A stretch of 64,000 bases of DNA from Idiomarina loihiensis (GTDB lineage Bacteria > Pseudomonadota > Gammaproteobacteria > Enterobacterales > Alteromonadaceae), in the NCBI RefSeq assembly GCF_024584785.1, contig NZ_CP074112.1, positions 1,736,001-1,800,000 of the forward strand. The letters are read 5' to 3'. The position numbers were made by a program, and so were the translations under genes. The notes below the pieces were generated by a model. The model worked only from the letters and a program-made list of their open reading frames with translations. It did no database searches and was not told the origin of the DNA. Of the stretch, positions 26,071-35,882 are shown in pieces (position 1 is the stretch's first letter; each line of letters begins with the position of its first letter).

Positions 26071-26580
26071 ATGGATTATTTTTTAGGTGAAATACGACTG
26101 TTCGCTTCCAAACGTATACCGAGGGGATGGTTAGAGTGTAAGGGACAAGCTTTACCAATCTCCAGAAATCAGGCTTTATATGCTCTCATTGGAAAAAAGT
26201 TTGGTGGGGATATGAATAATTTCAATCTTCCCAATCTGCAATATCGTGCTATTCGAAGTACAACAAATCCGTCAAGTCAGATAGGTAACCAAGGTGGCAG
26301 TAGTGCGGTTGCACTCACCTCTAACCAAATACCTTCCCACACTCATGAATTGGGCGCAAGTCACCAAATCGCAGATACACCTGTACCACAAGAACAGTCT
26401 TTACCTGCCAACACGATAGATGAATTTATACCCTTTTATGGCACCAAACTGCCCAATACGACGGGCTCATCTCGAAATTTCACCTCAGCCGGTGCGAGTG
26501 CACCACATAACAACATGCAACCTTCACTCGCCATGGTGTACTGCATTTCAACCGATGGCATGTGGCCACCCCGTCGATAA
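26071..26580 (+). CDS. Phage-tail-collar (Mdp-like) protein, type 1, left cassette
   Basis: 169 residues. FLGEIRLFASKRIPRGWLECKGQALPIS and NQALYALIGKKFGGDMNNFNLPNL form the tail collar domain; IPSHTHELG is the central His motif and PHNNMQPSLAMVYCIS the C-terminal block. Such microcystin-dependent-protein homologues resemble tail-fibre tips and are thought to be surface or export associated. First of three adjacent paralogues; its closest local match is the gene at 57760-58275. Confidence 0.85.
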   Translation: MDYFLGEIRLFASKRIPRGWLECKGQALPISRNQALYALIGKKFGGDMNNFNLPNLQYRAIRSTTNPSSQIGNQGGSSAVALTSNQIPSHTHELGASHQIADTPVPQEQSLPANTIDEFIPFYGTKLPNTTGSSRNFTSAGASAPHNNMQPSLAMVYCISTDGMWPPRR

Positions 26581-26595
26581 ACAAGGAAAATTATT

Positions 26596-27129
26596 ATGGC
26601 TGATTGTTATATAGGAGAAGTTCGTATTTTTGTGGGTATGCGCCCTCCCAGAAATTGGTTGTTCTGTGAAGGCCAATTATTACCTATAGCTGGCAATGAA
26701 TCGCTCTACAGCTTACTTGGCACAACCTACGGCGGCGATGGGATCACTCGCTTTGCGATACCAGACCTTCGCGGTTGTGTTCCTATTGGGCAAGGACAAG
26801 ATCCGAGTAGCTCCAATAACATTCATTGCGGTACCCGCATAGGCACCGAAACAGTAACTCTTTCGTCTAGTCAATTGGCAGAACATTCACACTCACTTAA
26901 TACCAACACGCAATTTGACGGAACCACGGTCGCGCCAGATCGAATGTACATCAATAGTCTAAATATTGAGGCGTTCAGCAATACCACCGACCCCAATCGC
27001 CTAATTAACTTTAATCAAAATGCTGTGAGCACGGTGGGCGGCGGACAACCTCACGAAAACAGAATGCCATATATGGCACTTCACTACATGATTGCTACTC
27101 AGGGTGAATACCCCATGCCAACAGAATAG
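26596..27129 (+). CDS. Phage-tail-collar (Mdp-like) protein, type 2, left cassette
   Basis: 177 residues, starting MADCYIGEVRIFVG, with GDGITRFAIPDLRGCVPIG and LAEHSHSLN, ending in a PHENRMPYMALHYMIA block. It lies 15 bp after type 1. It matches the second gene of the right cassette (57211-57738), so the order is conserved. Confidence 0.85.
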   Translation: MADCYIGEVRIFVGMRPPRNWLFCEGQLLPIAGNESLYSLLGTTYGGDGITRFAIPDLRGCVPIGQGQDPSSSNNIHCGTRIGTETVTLSSSQLAEHSHSLNTNTQFDGTTVAPDRMYINSLNIEAFSNTTDPNRLINFNQNAVSTVGGGQPHENRMPYMALHYMIATQGEYPMPTE

Positions 27130-27141
27130 GAGCAGAAAATA

Positions 27142-27675
27142 ATGGATGCATTTATAGGTGAAATACGAGCTTTTCCTTATGGCTTCGCTCCTGATGGTTG
27201 GCTCGCGTGCAATGGGCAAGTGGTTCCGATACAGCAATACCAGGCGTTATTCAGTATCGTTAGCTATCAATTCGGTCCCCGTAGCAGCGTGTCGTTCTAC
27301 TTACCCAACCTGAATGAAAAAATTGTCATAGGCGCTGGACGCTTGGCTGAGACCGGCTCGTTATACCAGTTTGGACAAACAGGCGGACAAGATGAGGTAA
27401 CCCTAACTGAGGCACAGATCCCAGCACATTCTCACCGTTGGGTTGGAGCGCGCCGCCCGGGCGAATCTAATAGCCCAACCACTGGTGTACTCGGCAATAT
27501 ACTTGGTTTAGTAGAATACAAGGAATTTCCACAGCCGACCATACCCACAGCTACGTTTGGTCCACAATCTATGGGAGTGACTGGCGCAAACGAGGCTCAC
27601 GAAAACCGACAACCATTTTTGCAAATGGCGTATTACATCAATTATGACGGCGTCTATCCCATTCCAAGCGATTAA
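27142..27675 (+). CDS. Phage-tail-collar (Mdp-like) protein, type 3, left cassette
   Basis: 177 residues, starting MDAFIGEIRAFPYGFAPDGWL, with IPAHSHRWVGARR and AHENRQPFLQMAYYI. Matches the third gene of the right cassette (56672-57199), which starts MDAYLGEIRAFPYNFAP. The precursor A1 gene follows 163 bp downstream. Confidence 0.85.
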   Translation: MDAFIGEIRAFPYGFAPDGWLACNGQVVPIQQYQALFSIVSYQFGPRSSVSFYLPNLNEKIVIGAGRLAETGSLYQFGQTGGQDEVTLTEAQIPAHSHRWVGARRPGESNSPTTGVLGNILGLVEYKEFPQPTIPTATFGPQSMGVTGANEAHENRQPFLQMAYYINYDGVYPIPSD

Positions 27676-27788
27676 AATAGTCACAACATTAACGACTCGT
27701 TTTTTGCCTTAAATTTCAATTATTCTCATATATTCGCTAGCAATTTCAAAAGAGAAGTCTAATATAGTTCAAAGAGTAGACAATTGGC

Positions 27789-27805
27789 GCCCCTACCCTA
27801 GGGGC
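27789..27805 (+). promoter_or_regulatory. Small hairpin upstream of precursor A1
   Basis: GCCCCT / AGGGGC stem of 6 bp with a 5-base loop, 33 bp before the A1 start. It has no T-run, so it may be a leader or attenuator structure or chance; ACAAGG just before the ATG is the probable ribosome site. Confidence 0.3.
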
Positions 27806-27931
27806 ATAATGTAAGAGCAAAAAAGACAAGGTTAACCCATGCACCAAAACAACAATAAATTAGACTGTGAAGGTAAGCTTAACGACATAGCTAATAACGA
27901 TAGCAAAGCTTCTTGGCAAGCACCTAAAGTA

Positions 27932-28983
27932 GGCCTTGTTGAACAAATAGCGGAACTTTCTCAGTTAGCGTTGATCAGATCGCCAAACCACGCTGATACT
28001 AGACACCGCAATGAGCAAAGCAAAATACCGAGTTAAAAACTGGTCTGAATACAACAAAGCCCTTAAACAACGAGGCTCAGTGACGTTCTGGCTGGACGAG
28101 AAAGCTATCGCTCAGTGGTGGCATGATACACCAAACGGCAAACGTGGCAGAGACCTGACATACAGCGACCAAGCTATCGTCACGTTCATGATGCTTCAGG
28201 CTGTGTATAAACTCAGCTTGCGCAGTACCGAAGGTTTCTTAAACTCCTTGTTTAATTTGATGAATGTGCCGCTAAAAAGCCCTGATTACAGCAGTGTCAG
28301 CAAGCGGGCTCGGACGGTGAAGGTGAAAATACCACGCCCGTCAGGTCCTGTAGCACACGTGGTGTTTGATGCGACCGGACTAAAAGTATTCGGTGAAGGC
28401 GAATGGAAAGTGCGCAAGCATGGCCAAGAAAAGCGTCGTACTTGGCGTAAACTCCACCTAGGCGTAGACGTCGAAAGCCAACAAGTCGTGTGTGAAGAAG
28501 TCTCTCTGGTTAATGTCGGAGACAACGAAGTTCTCCCGAAGATGCTAAAGAAAATGCGTCGTCGAAAAGTAGGCAAGGTAACCGGCGACGGAGCCTACGA
28601 CACCAAAGAATGTTACCGGGAAATAGCCCGTAAAAACGCAATACCATGTATACCGCCGCGCAGCAACGCTAGATACTGGCGTGGAGACCACCCGCGAAAC
28701 GACGCAGTTAAAGCCTTGAAGCAAGGCCAGTTAGCGCAATGGAAGCATGATACCGGTTACCACCAGCGTTCATTAGCGGAAACCGCGATGTGGCGGTTCA
28801 AAAGCCTGACCGGCGAGCGGTTGCGTTACCATAGTTACAACGCGCAGGTCGGAGAGGGTTATGTACGGGTCGCCGTACTTAATAAATTAACCCGCCTTGG
28901 CATGCCCGTGAGCGAAATGGTGCGTTAACCCTAGGTGGGAAAGGGGCAATTTTACCCTCGGTACGGATTTGATCAACAAGGCC
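27932..28983 (+). mobile_element. IS5-family (IS903-group) insertion sequence
   Basis: 1052 bp bounded by inverted repeats GGCCTTGTTGAACAAAT / GGCCTTGTTGATCAAAT, and by a 9-bp target duplication CCTAAAGTA (27923-27931 and 28984-28992). Length, ends and 9-bp duplication all match the IS903 group. It interrupts precursor A1 after codon 31. Confidence 0.95.
28011..28928 (+). CDS. IS903-group transposase
   Basis: 305 residues, full length. VKNWSEYNKALKQRGSVTFWLDE is the group's start; the DDE residues are in FDATGLKVFGEGEWKVRKHG (D1), GDGAYDTKECY (D2) and RSLAETAMWRFK (E). Intact, so the element may still be mobile. Confidence 0.95.
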   Translation: MSKAKYRVKNWSEYNKALKQRGSVTFWLDEKAIAQWWHDTPNGKRGRDLTYSDQAIVTFMMLQAVYKLSLRSTEGFLNSLFNLMNVPLKSPDYSSVSKRARTVKVKIPRPSGPVAHVVFDATGLKVFGEGEWKVRKHGQEKRRTWRKLHLGVDVESQQVVCEEVSLVNVGDNEVLPKMLKKMRRRKVGKVTGDGAYDTKECYREIARKNAIPCIPPRSNARYWRGDHPRNDAVKALKQGQLAQWKHDTGYHQRSLAETAMWRFKSLTGERLRYHSYNAQVGEGYVRVAVLNKLTRLGMPVSEMVR

Positions 28984-29144
28984 CCTAAAGTAACTCAAAT
29001 CACGGCTCGAAACACCGAAGGTAAAAATTGGACTGCGGGAGGCGAAGCCTCAGAATGGCAAGGTCCTAGCTAACCCCACAAGCGATTACTGCTCAACGTG
29101 GCAACCTGTGAACAACGGGTGATACATGACACATGAAGGCGGGG

Positions 29145-30362
29145 CTAAACGCTTGGGCTATGTTGGGGTAGCCCCGCGCAACTCACCATATCCAAGTAGT
29201 CACCGTCAACTAGACCACCGCGGCCTTGGGTTTGTAGAACGCTCGTCCCCCAATTTAAATTACCCTCAATTAATATCGGGCCCTCATCAGTCAAAGCAAC
29301 ATCCCAACCAACTGACTTTAAATCAGCAACTTCAGCATGAGCCCGAATCGCTAAAACAACAAGATCAGCCCAACAGGGTAACGTAAAGTTGTCTAACTCA
29401 CCAACACGACCATCAGTAACGTCAATTGCGTAAGGCTTTACAAATACTTGATTCAGAACCGGAAGTTCAAGGTTAGCTCGCCACGCCCTAAAACCTTTGG
29501 CGGTTCGCAACGTAACAATGCGAATCACCACTAAGTCATGATTGTCGTAGAATGGCGTTAAATCTGGGTGACTCACGAGTTTCGGTTGCTTTAAATAAGA
29601 GGTCGAACACAAAGCCTCATTCAAATAGCTCCGTATTGCCGTTAAGCCCTTGCGTTGAGTTTTACCATCTTTACTTCGCAAATGCGCTTCGCCACATTCT
29701 GTCCACTCGATTATAAGACAGCCTTTTGCTTGTGATGATATTTCCGGCTTAAAGAACAGCGCTGGTCCCGCTGCCAACTCCACAACAGTATCAGACGTCA
29801 CTTTTTCAGTCGGTATCACGGCAAGACCGGCCTGCGCCATTGCCTGCGCAAACTCCAGCTTACTTGATATAATTGCCGACGAACGCTTGCTATACCCCTC
29901 CTGCAATACCATATGCCAATGCGGTAGCACTTGGTTTGGTACATATGCCCACCAATCATTACGCGCTAGCTCTGCAAAATTTAACGAAGAAAACGAAACC
30001 GGAGCCAAGCCGCGCAAATAGGCAAAGAATGATTGCTTCATATAATGAAGAAATGTTAAGCCTGTTGAAGGCTGGTCGACTGATTTTGAACATCGCCTTT
30101 TAATCAAATGCCGAGTGTAAAACCATGGCCCCCAAATGAAATACCAAACCAACAAACTATAAATAACACCAAATACATATAACGATCGGGGAATTTGCGG
30201 CCACGCTTGAAGAAAAACTTTTTTGTGCAATTTATAAGCACTCATGTTTAAATCAGCCCAACCCATTGGAACGAAAAAGCGCCAGCTTACTAATGTATGC
30301 GGTATTGTTCTTTTTATAATTCGTTGGTAAAAGAAATTTAGAAATTTACTCAAGGCAGTCAA
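29145..30362 (-). CDS. Sugar-transfer-associated ATP-grasp protein 1
   Basis: 405 residues. The N-terminal 100 residues include a hydrophobic segment (LYVFGVIYSLLVWYFIWGPWF), so it is probably membrane-associated. The ATP-grasp core has ALFFKPEISSQAKGCLI, VVIRIVTLRT and a metal-binding GPILIEGNLNWGTS. The family ligates carboxylates using ATP; substrate unknown. It is a paralogue of 52877-54100, and each lies next to an Mdp-precursor cassette. It converges on precursor A1. Confidence 0.8.
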   Translation of the reverse strand: MTALSKFLNFFYQRIIKRTIPHTLVSWRFFVPMGWADLNMSAYKLHKKVFLQAWPQIPRSLYVFGVIYSLLVWYFIWGPWFYTRHLIKRRCSKSVDQPSTGLTFLHYMKQSFFAYLRGLAPVSFSSLNFAELARNDWWAYVPNQVLPHWHMVLQEGYSKRSSAIISSKLEFAQAMAQAGLAVIPTEKVTSDTVVELAAGPALFFKPEISSQAKGCLIIEWTECGEAHLRSKDGKTQRKGLTAIRSYLNEALCSTSYLKQPKLVSHPDLTPFYDNHDLVVIRIVTLRTAKGFRAWRANLELPVLNQVFVKPYAIDVTDGRVGELDNFTLPCWADLVVLAIRAHAEVADLKSVGWDVALTDEGPILIEGNLNWGTSVLQTQGRGGLVDGDYLDMVSCAGLPQHSPSV

Positions 30363-30412
30363 TCCACTTAAAATGGGTTAAATACAATAAAAATCGCTAA
30401 AGGCACTCCAAC

Positions 30413-31411
30413 TTGGTCAATTTTGTATCACAACTATCTCACCGCTTAACACACTCAGGATCTCATGAAGCAGCCGATCCGATAGATCCTGACTTTATTA
30501 CTGCGTTAAAATACCACCAGCTAGTGTCGGCGGTACAAGAAGTATTACCGCTTCCACAGCTCAAAGAATGGCAATTTCACAACCTTAAGCGCACCAAAAT
30601 ACAACTATTAGCCAAGCAATACCTGAGTGATTTTTTTAACCAAAACGCCGTTAAATTTAAATGGTTAAAGGGCCAGGGTTTAGCCCAGAAGTTATACCCA
30701 ACGCAGGCATCTCGCTACGCAAGCGATTTAGATGTGCTCATCCAAAGCAGAGACGCGGTTCTTACCTGTGCCGTAAAACTTATTGCTGAGGGCTGGACGT
30801 ATTCCAATAACGCCAATAAAAACACTCCCAACCACCTTCAGCAACATCTTAAACTACACAAGGACATTCCATTATCGCACCCTGACTTTGGTACACTTGA
30901 GCTACACTATCGCGTTACAGCAGTTCCTACACCGCTTGGAACTGCCTACGAAACATGGCTCTGGCAAAATAATCATCAGAACTTAAGTGCCGAAGAATTC
31001 TTGTATTTATGCTATCACGGTACAGCAACTGCGTATCATCGGTTAAAGTGGCTCTACGATATTCATCTTTACATTACTGCATGGTCAAACGAAATCGATA
31101 TCAATGATCTGTTAGCTAAAGCACATAACTTAGACTGCGAGCGCCCCTTATTACTTAGTTGGTATTTGGCCCACCAAATATTTAAAACCCCGTTACCTGA
31201 AACTGTCCAAATTAGAGTTCAACAATCGCCGTTAATTCGCTTCGCTGCAAAACGCATTATTAATCATGCGAATCAATGCCGCGGACGAAATCCACATACT
31301 GCATATCGGCTCGAGCGCCGATTGTTCTGGTATTTCGCTCATAAGACGCGTAAACATCGCTACCAAATAGGCCGTCATTTGACTATTTTGGCATGGCAGC
31401 GATTCAAATAA
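30413..31411 (+). CDS. Nucleotidyltransferase-family protein (NTP_transf_5), lasso-tailoring type
   Basis: 332 residues from TTG at 30413. KGQGLAQKLYPTQASRYASDLDVLI is the NTP_transf_5 active-site block (S-D-x-D). Members occur in lasso gene clusters beside HprK-like kinases; in the pseudomycoidin system such a protein adds hexoses to the phosphorylated C-terminus. Here it would act on precursors ending in Ser, after the kinases. It converges with the B2 gene with 23 bp between them. Confidence 0.75.
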   Translation: MVNFVSQLSHRLTHSGSHEAADPIDPDFITALKYHQLVSAVQEVLPLPQLKEWQFHNLKRTKIQLLAKQYLSDFFNQNAVKFKWLKGQGLAQKLYPTQASRYASDLDVLIQSRDAVLTCAVKLIAEGWTYSNNANKNTPNHLQQHLKLHKDIPLSHPDFGTLELHYRVTAVPTPLGTAYETWLWQNNHQNLSAEEFLYLCYHGTATAYHRLKWLYDIHLYITAWSNEIDINDLLAKAHNLDCERPLLLSWYLAHQIFKTPLPETVQIRVQQSPLIRFAAKRIINHANQCRGRNPHTAYRLERRLFWYFAHKTRKHRYQIGRHLTILAWQRFK

Positions 31412-31434
31412 TCGGAGACCTATATAGGCTTAAG

Positions 31435-31893
31435 CTATAAATGCAAGAAAGTTGAAACAATCGTAAAAGAACGGTGTCCTTCTCTGCCAGAAAAAACTAA
31501 CTTTCCGGTACAAAGCCACGCATGCGCTTTCATACCCTCTGCCTCGTCTTTTCGAACACCTAAATGTACCACATACGGAATACCATATAATCGACACCAG
31601 CAAGCTCCAACTAAAGCTTGCACCAAACACTTGGATTCCCATGGCGTAAACCGAGCAGCAAGTTCAACCGCTCTGCCAATTTGCCAAGCACGCTGCAACT
31701 GCCGGTCACTAGTCAAAACACACAACTCCGTATTCCCCCAATGCTGCCCAAGCACACCACGATACCAACGAAACGGCAGTACCACCACCGCCAGCCGAAA
31801 TAGTCCAGTCATTGGCCACATCAAGATAAACCACAGCTTTTTGCGCAGCGACATCTTAATGAAGAAAGTTTGAAGCTTGTTCAACACCGCCAT
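31435..31893 (-). CDS. Lasso peptide B2-type leader protease (transglutaminase-like)
   Basis: 152 residues. An N-terminal hydrophobic region is followed by FTPWESKCLVQALVGA with the catalytic Cys, VVHLGVRKDEAEGMKAHAWL with the catalytic His, and LVFSGREGH. This is the compact B2 (Transglut_core3) protein that removes the leader with help from a B1/RRE protein. It is the only B2 in the window and lies 20 bp after the exporter gene, so it is probably co-transcribed with it. Confidence 0.9.
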   Translation of the reverse strand: MAVLNKLQTFFIKMSLRKKLWFILMWPMTGLFRLAVVVLPFRWYRGVLGQHWGNTELCVLTSDRQLQRAWQIGRAVELAARFTPWESKCLVQALVGACWCRLYGIPYVVHLGVRKDEAEGMKAHAWLCTGKLVFSGREGHRSFTIVSTFLHL

Positions 31894-33625
31894 GAATGAT
31901 CTCTTTTCATTGTTTAACCTAAATGAATTTGGTTATCGGCAAGCTCATTAATCGATGCTTGATGTGATATAACAATTACCGTTAATTTGCCACGCAAACT
32001 TTGAATCGTCTCTTTTACCAAAGCTTCATTAGCCTGATCTAAAGCATTCGTCGCCTCGTCCAAAATAAGCAATTGGGGGTTACGCAAAAGTGCTCTTGCT
32101 ATGGCTAATCGCTGGCGTTGACCACCACTTAACTGCCGCCCATGATCGCCCACCCGAGTATGCAAGCCTTTAGGTAGACTTTGTACAAAATCCCAAGCCG
32201 CCGCATCCCGCAACGCTCGCTCTATGTCAATGTCCGAGATATCATCGCGAACCCAAATTAAATTGTTGTAAATTGTGTCGTCAAATAGTAATGGCTCTTG
32301 CACCACATAGGCGACGGAATGACGCCAAGCTAACGTTTGCATCGCATTTAATACAATATTGTCCACCACGAGTTCACCGGCGGTAGCTTGCTGCAGACCC
32401 GCAATTAGATCAGCAACCGTGCTCTTGCCTGAACCCGATGGTCCTGTTAATGCCGTTATTTTATTAGCTGGAATGACACACGAAAACTGTTGTAAAACCG
32501 GTTCATTAGCACCATTGTACTGGAACGTGACATGACGTAACTCACATTGCTGAGTGATTTGCACAACATATTTAGTGGCATCAACCGCTGCTAGTTCCGG
32601 CTCCTGCGCTTGCTGCAATTGTTTTACTACAGCGCGGCCATTAGCACTTGCCGGAATAGCATGCAACGCTTGCTGCACCGTTTTTTGCACACTCGATAAC
32701 AGCGGTAGCATACGCGCAAGAATAACCACCAACACGATTAACTCAGCGATTTCACTACCGACAACCGTTAATGAAATATAGAAAAACGCGGCCACTAATA
32801 GCGCTGCGATAATCGTTAACAGCCACGTGGTCACGGCATTAATAAGGGTCAATCGAATCTGCTGCTGTTCCAGACGTTCACTGGTATGAGACAGGGCCTG
32901 CGCAAAGCGATCTTCAGCGCCAAATAGCTTAATCATTCGTAAACTATGTAAGTGCTCACTTACCGCCTTAAATAAGCGTTGATTCTCGCGCAACTGCGTA
33001 CGACCGCTTCCCAGTGTTCGTTTGTATAAGGGTAACAACAATACCGATGACAACACCGCAAACAACAGCGCCATGAAGCTCATTTGCCACGACACCACTA
33101 GCGCCACTACAAAAAAGCCAATCGTAAGCAAAAACTGAGACAAAAACTGAAAAGTAAGTTGGCTTAAACGCCCTATTTGGCTCACTTGTCCATTTAAAAG
33201 GTAACCCAAGTCAGCCAGAGAATAACGGTTCAAAACGCTCCATTGAGTACGCATAACCAAACGATACATCGTTTGTCGTAACACATGCGTGTAGCGTTGC
33301 TGTACTGATGCACTTAACGTCATATTATACGCACGAAGCGTTGCCACTAAGGTAATCAGAGCGACATAAACCGCGAGCATCGACACTAAATTTAAAGGGA
33401 TATGTAACGTCTCAAAAATCGCTGCAACAACTTGGGTGATTTCATGATTTGAAGCGGTCTCACCAGCAAAACCGAGCACGCTTAATAACGGCAAAATAAA
33501 AAGAACGTGTTAATGGCCAACTAAACTGACCCACTTTCGGCCATTAATTTTGATCCACTTTTCGTGGCTTCGGCCACATTTTTCTGTACCGTTTCCCGTT
33601 CAACTAATAAAGCGGGGGCGGCACA

Positions 33626-35142
33626 TTGAAGGAGTGGACAGTGATACACAAAATAAAATCGATGTACGACAACGGACAAGGACTCTCGATCCGTGCCATT
33701 AGCCGAGAGTTGAACATCTCGCGCAACACAGTGAAAAAATACTTAGCAATGGACGCGCAAGGTATCTGCGTGATGATGGAAGATACCTCGCGTGAAAAGT
33801 GGCTTGATGGCTATCGCGATTATCTGATCAACCAGCTTAAAGACTACCCCAAGTTGTCCGCAGTGAAGCTCATGCGCCGATTATGTCGCAAGGTGGGCAA
33901 GCTGCCCATATCCGAACGCAGCATGCGCCGTTACGTGCAAAACTTAAAAGCCGAGGTCGCTGTCGGCCAGTATCGTTATTATGAACCTATCATCGAAACT
34001 GTTCCCGGTGTGCAGTGTCAAGTTGACCCTGGTGAGCTTCGTGGTGTGCTCATCAATGGTAAGCCACACACCGTTTACTTTGTTGCGTTTGTGCTCTCAT
34101 ATAGCCGCCTCATGTACGTAGGCCTTTCGCTGCAACCGTTGAATACGCAGCGCTTTATTGAGATGCACGACGAAGCGTTTCGCTACTTCGGAGGCGTGAC
34201 CGAAGAATGTGTTTATGACCAAACCAAGTTGGTCGTACTAAGCGAAGAATATCGCGAGCTCAAACTCAATCAACGCTTTGCGCAGTACGCCACGGCGGCA
34301 TCATTCCATATTCATGCTTGCGAGGGTTTTGATCCGGAGAGCAAAGGCAAGGTTGAAGCAGCAGTTAAGTACGTCAAACAAGACTGTCTGTATGGTGAGT
34401 CGTTTCGCAGTGAAACAGAGCTTCGCGCTTACACGCTTGATTGGCTAAATGAAGTAGCCAACATTCGAGTACACGGCACCACCAAAGAGCAGCCGCAGCG
34501 CCATTATGACCGCTCAGAGCGGTCACACATGAACCACTATCATGTAGCTATGGCCAGCTTAGACAACACGCCCATGCAAACGCGCAAGGTTGATAAAACG
34601 GGGCTGATCTCTTGGGCCTCAGAACAAGTTACTCGGTGCCTATGGAATGGCAACAAAGCCGAGTTGGTGTCAGTGAAGCCAATGGTCAATTACTCTTACT
34701 CGACCCTGCCACCGGTGAGCTTATTGGCCAACATACGGTCAGTCTTGATAAAGGCCTTATTATCAAAAACCGCGACCATTACCGCGACAAAACGCAGGCG
34801 GTAGAAGCGCTTGAAGCGTACCTCAACGAGCGTCTAGGTATCGATGTTGGTCGCGCTATTGCGGCACAGCTCAAAGCAACCATGCCTCGGTTCTATAAAG
34901 ACCAACTGCGCGGTGCTCTGGATGTATTAAAGCACTACGGTGAGTTACCCACGGCACTTACAGCCCACTTGCTTGAGCGAGAAGAGTTAACGGCGAGCAA
35001 GATGCGTGAATATATCGATGCATGGTTCAGTGCCGAGCAGCGCGGACGCATGGCCGATGACGAGGAGGATAGCCCCGTGACTATCGATTTAAGCATGTAC
35101 CGCCGTATTAGCCACGTTAACGCGCAACGGAGCCTATCATGA
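33626..35142 (+). pseudogene. istA: istA with a frameshift from two 1-bp insertions
   Basis: Identical to the first copy up to the codons for ISWAS; then an extra A (GGCCTCAGAACAAG against GGCCTCGAACAAG) and an extra T (AAGTTACTC against AAGTACTC) shift the frame by two. The N-terminal product (392 residues) keeps the DDE domain but loses the C-terminal part, which is open again from about 34612. Confidence 0.9.
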
Positions 35143-35882
35143 ACCAGTTAGACAACATCGCTAAGCAGCTTCGTAGCTTACGGTTAGGTGCAGCAGCGAG
35201 CCAGTTGGCCACTCTGGTGGCCACGGCTGAAGCCAATGAAGAATCCTACTTAAGCTTCGCTGAATCGTTAGTGTCACATGAAATCACCCAACGCAACGTG
35301 AACCGAATAAAACGCCACTACAAACAGGCACAGTTCCCAAATGAAAAACGTCTCGACTTGTTCGACTACCGTCACCAAACCACGGTAACCAAGCGCCAAA
35401 TCAATGGGTTACTCGACTTTAGCTTTATTGATGAGCGCCAAAATGTGATCTTTATTGGCCCGCCGGGCGTGGGCAAGACCCACTTGGCCATTGGGATCGG
35501 TCATGAAGCAATCCAAGCTGGATATAAAGTTTTGTTCAGAAACGCATTGACGCTGGTAGAGGAACTTGAGCTTGCCGAAATGAAGGGAGAGCTCAAAAAG
35601 CGGCTCACACAGCTAAGTAAATACGATCTCATCATCATTGATGAGTTGGGTTACTTACCCATGTCGCGTCAGTCGCGTTACAACTTATTCCAGCTAATCA
35701 ATAGCTTGTACGAATATCGGTCTATCATCTTAACAACGAACAAAGATTTTACCAGTTGGGGTGAGTTCTTCCATGATGACAATGTTGCGGTACCGATCAT
35801 CGACCGCATCATCCATCACTCACACATATTTATGCTCGGAGGAGAAAGCTATCGACTGAAGGAGAAAGTTAGCAAAACCTGA
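35139..35882 (+). CDS. istB: IS21 helper ATPase IstB, copy 2
   Basis: 247 residues, same protein as at 4462-5205, with intact Walker A (GPPGVGKTHLA) and Walker B. It could still assist the intact IstA in trans. Confidence 0.95.
   Translation: MNQLDNIAKQLRSLRLGAAASQLATLVATAEANEESYLSFAESLVSHEITQRNVNRIKRHYKQAQFPNEKRLDLFDYRHQTTVTKRQINGLLDFSFIDERQNVIFIGPPGVGKTHLAIGIGHEAIQAGYKVLFRNALTLVEELELAEMKGELKKRLTQLSKYDLIIIDELGYLPMSRQSRYNLFQLINSLYEYRSIILTTNKDFTSWGEFFHDDNVAVPIIDRIIHHSHIFMLGGESYRLKEKVSKT

Larger units (their letters stand above)
27839..29073 (+). pseudogene. Lasso-type precursor peptide A1, interrupted by an IS903-group element
   Basis: Removing the element (27932-28983) and one copy of its 9-bp duplication restores a 57-codon gene: 27839-27931 joined to 28993-29073. 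The leader contains KASWQAPKVTQITARNTE: W-x-x-P with Thr 13 residues after the Trp. After Thr(-2)-Glu(-1) the core would be GKNWTAGGEASEWQGPS, with Gly1 and Glu9 for a nine-residue macrolactam and a C-terminal Ser. This is the standard lasso layout. It follows the left Mdp triplet. The present gene cannot make the core. Confidence 0.8.

Noticed and set aside
26071-27675. Prophage or tailocin remnant
   Set aside because: Three tail-collar proteins alone, with no other phage structural, lysis or integrase genes; the same triplet repeats with a precursor at the other end, favouring an Mdp-type cassette.
27839-28036. 65-codon ORF beginning with the A1 leader
   Set aside because: Its second half is read from the IS903-group end; it is a chimera created by the insertion, not a natural gene.
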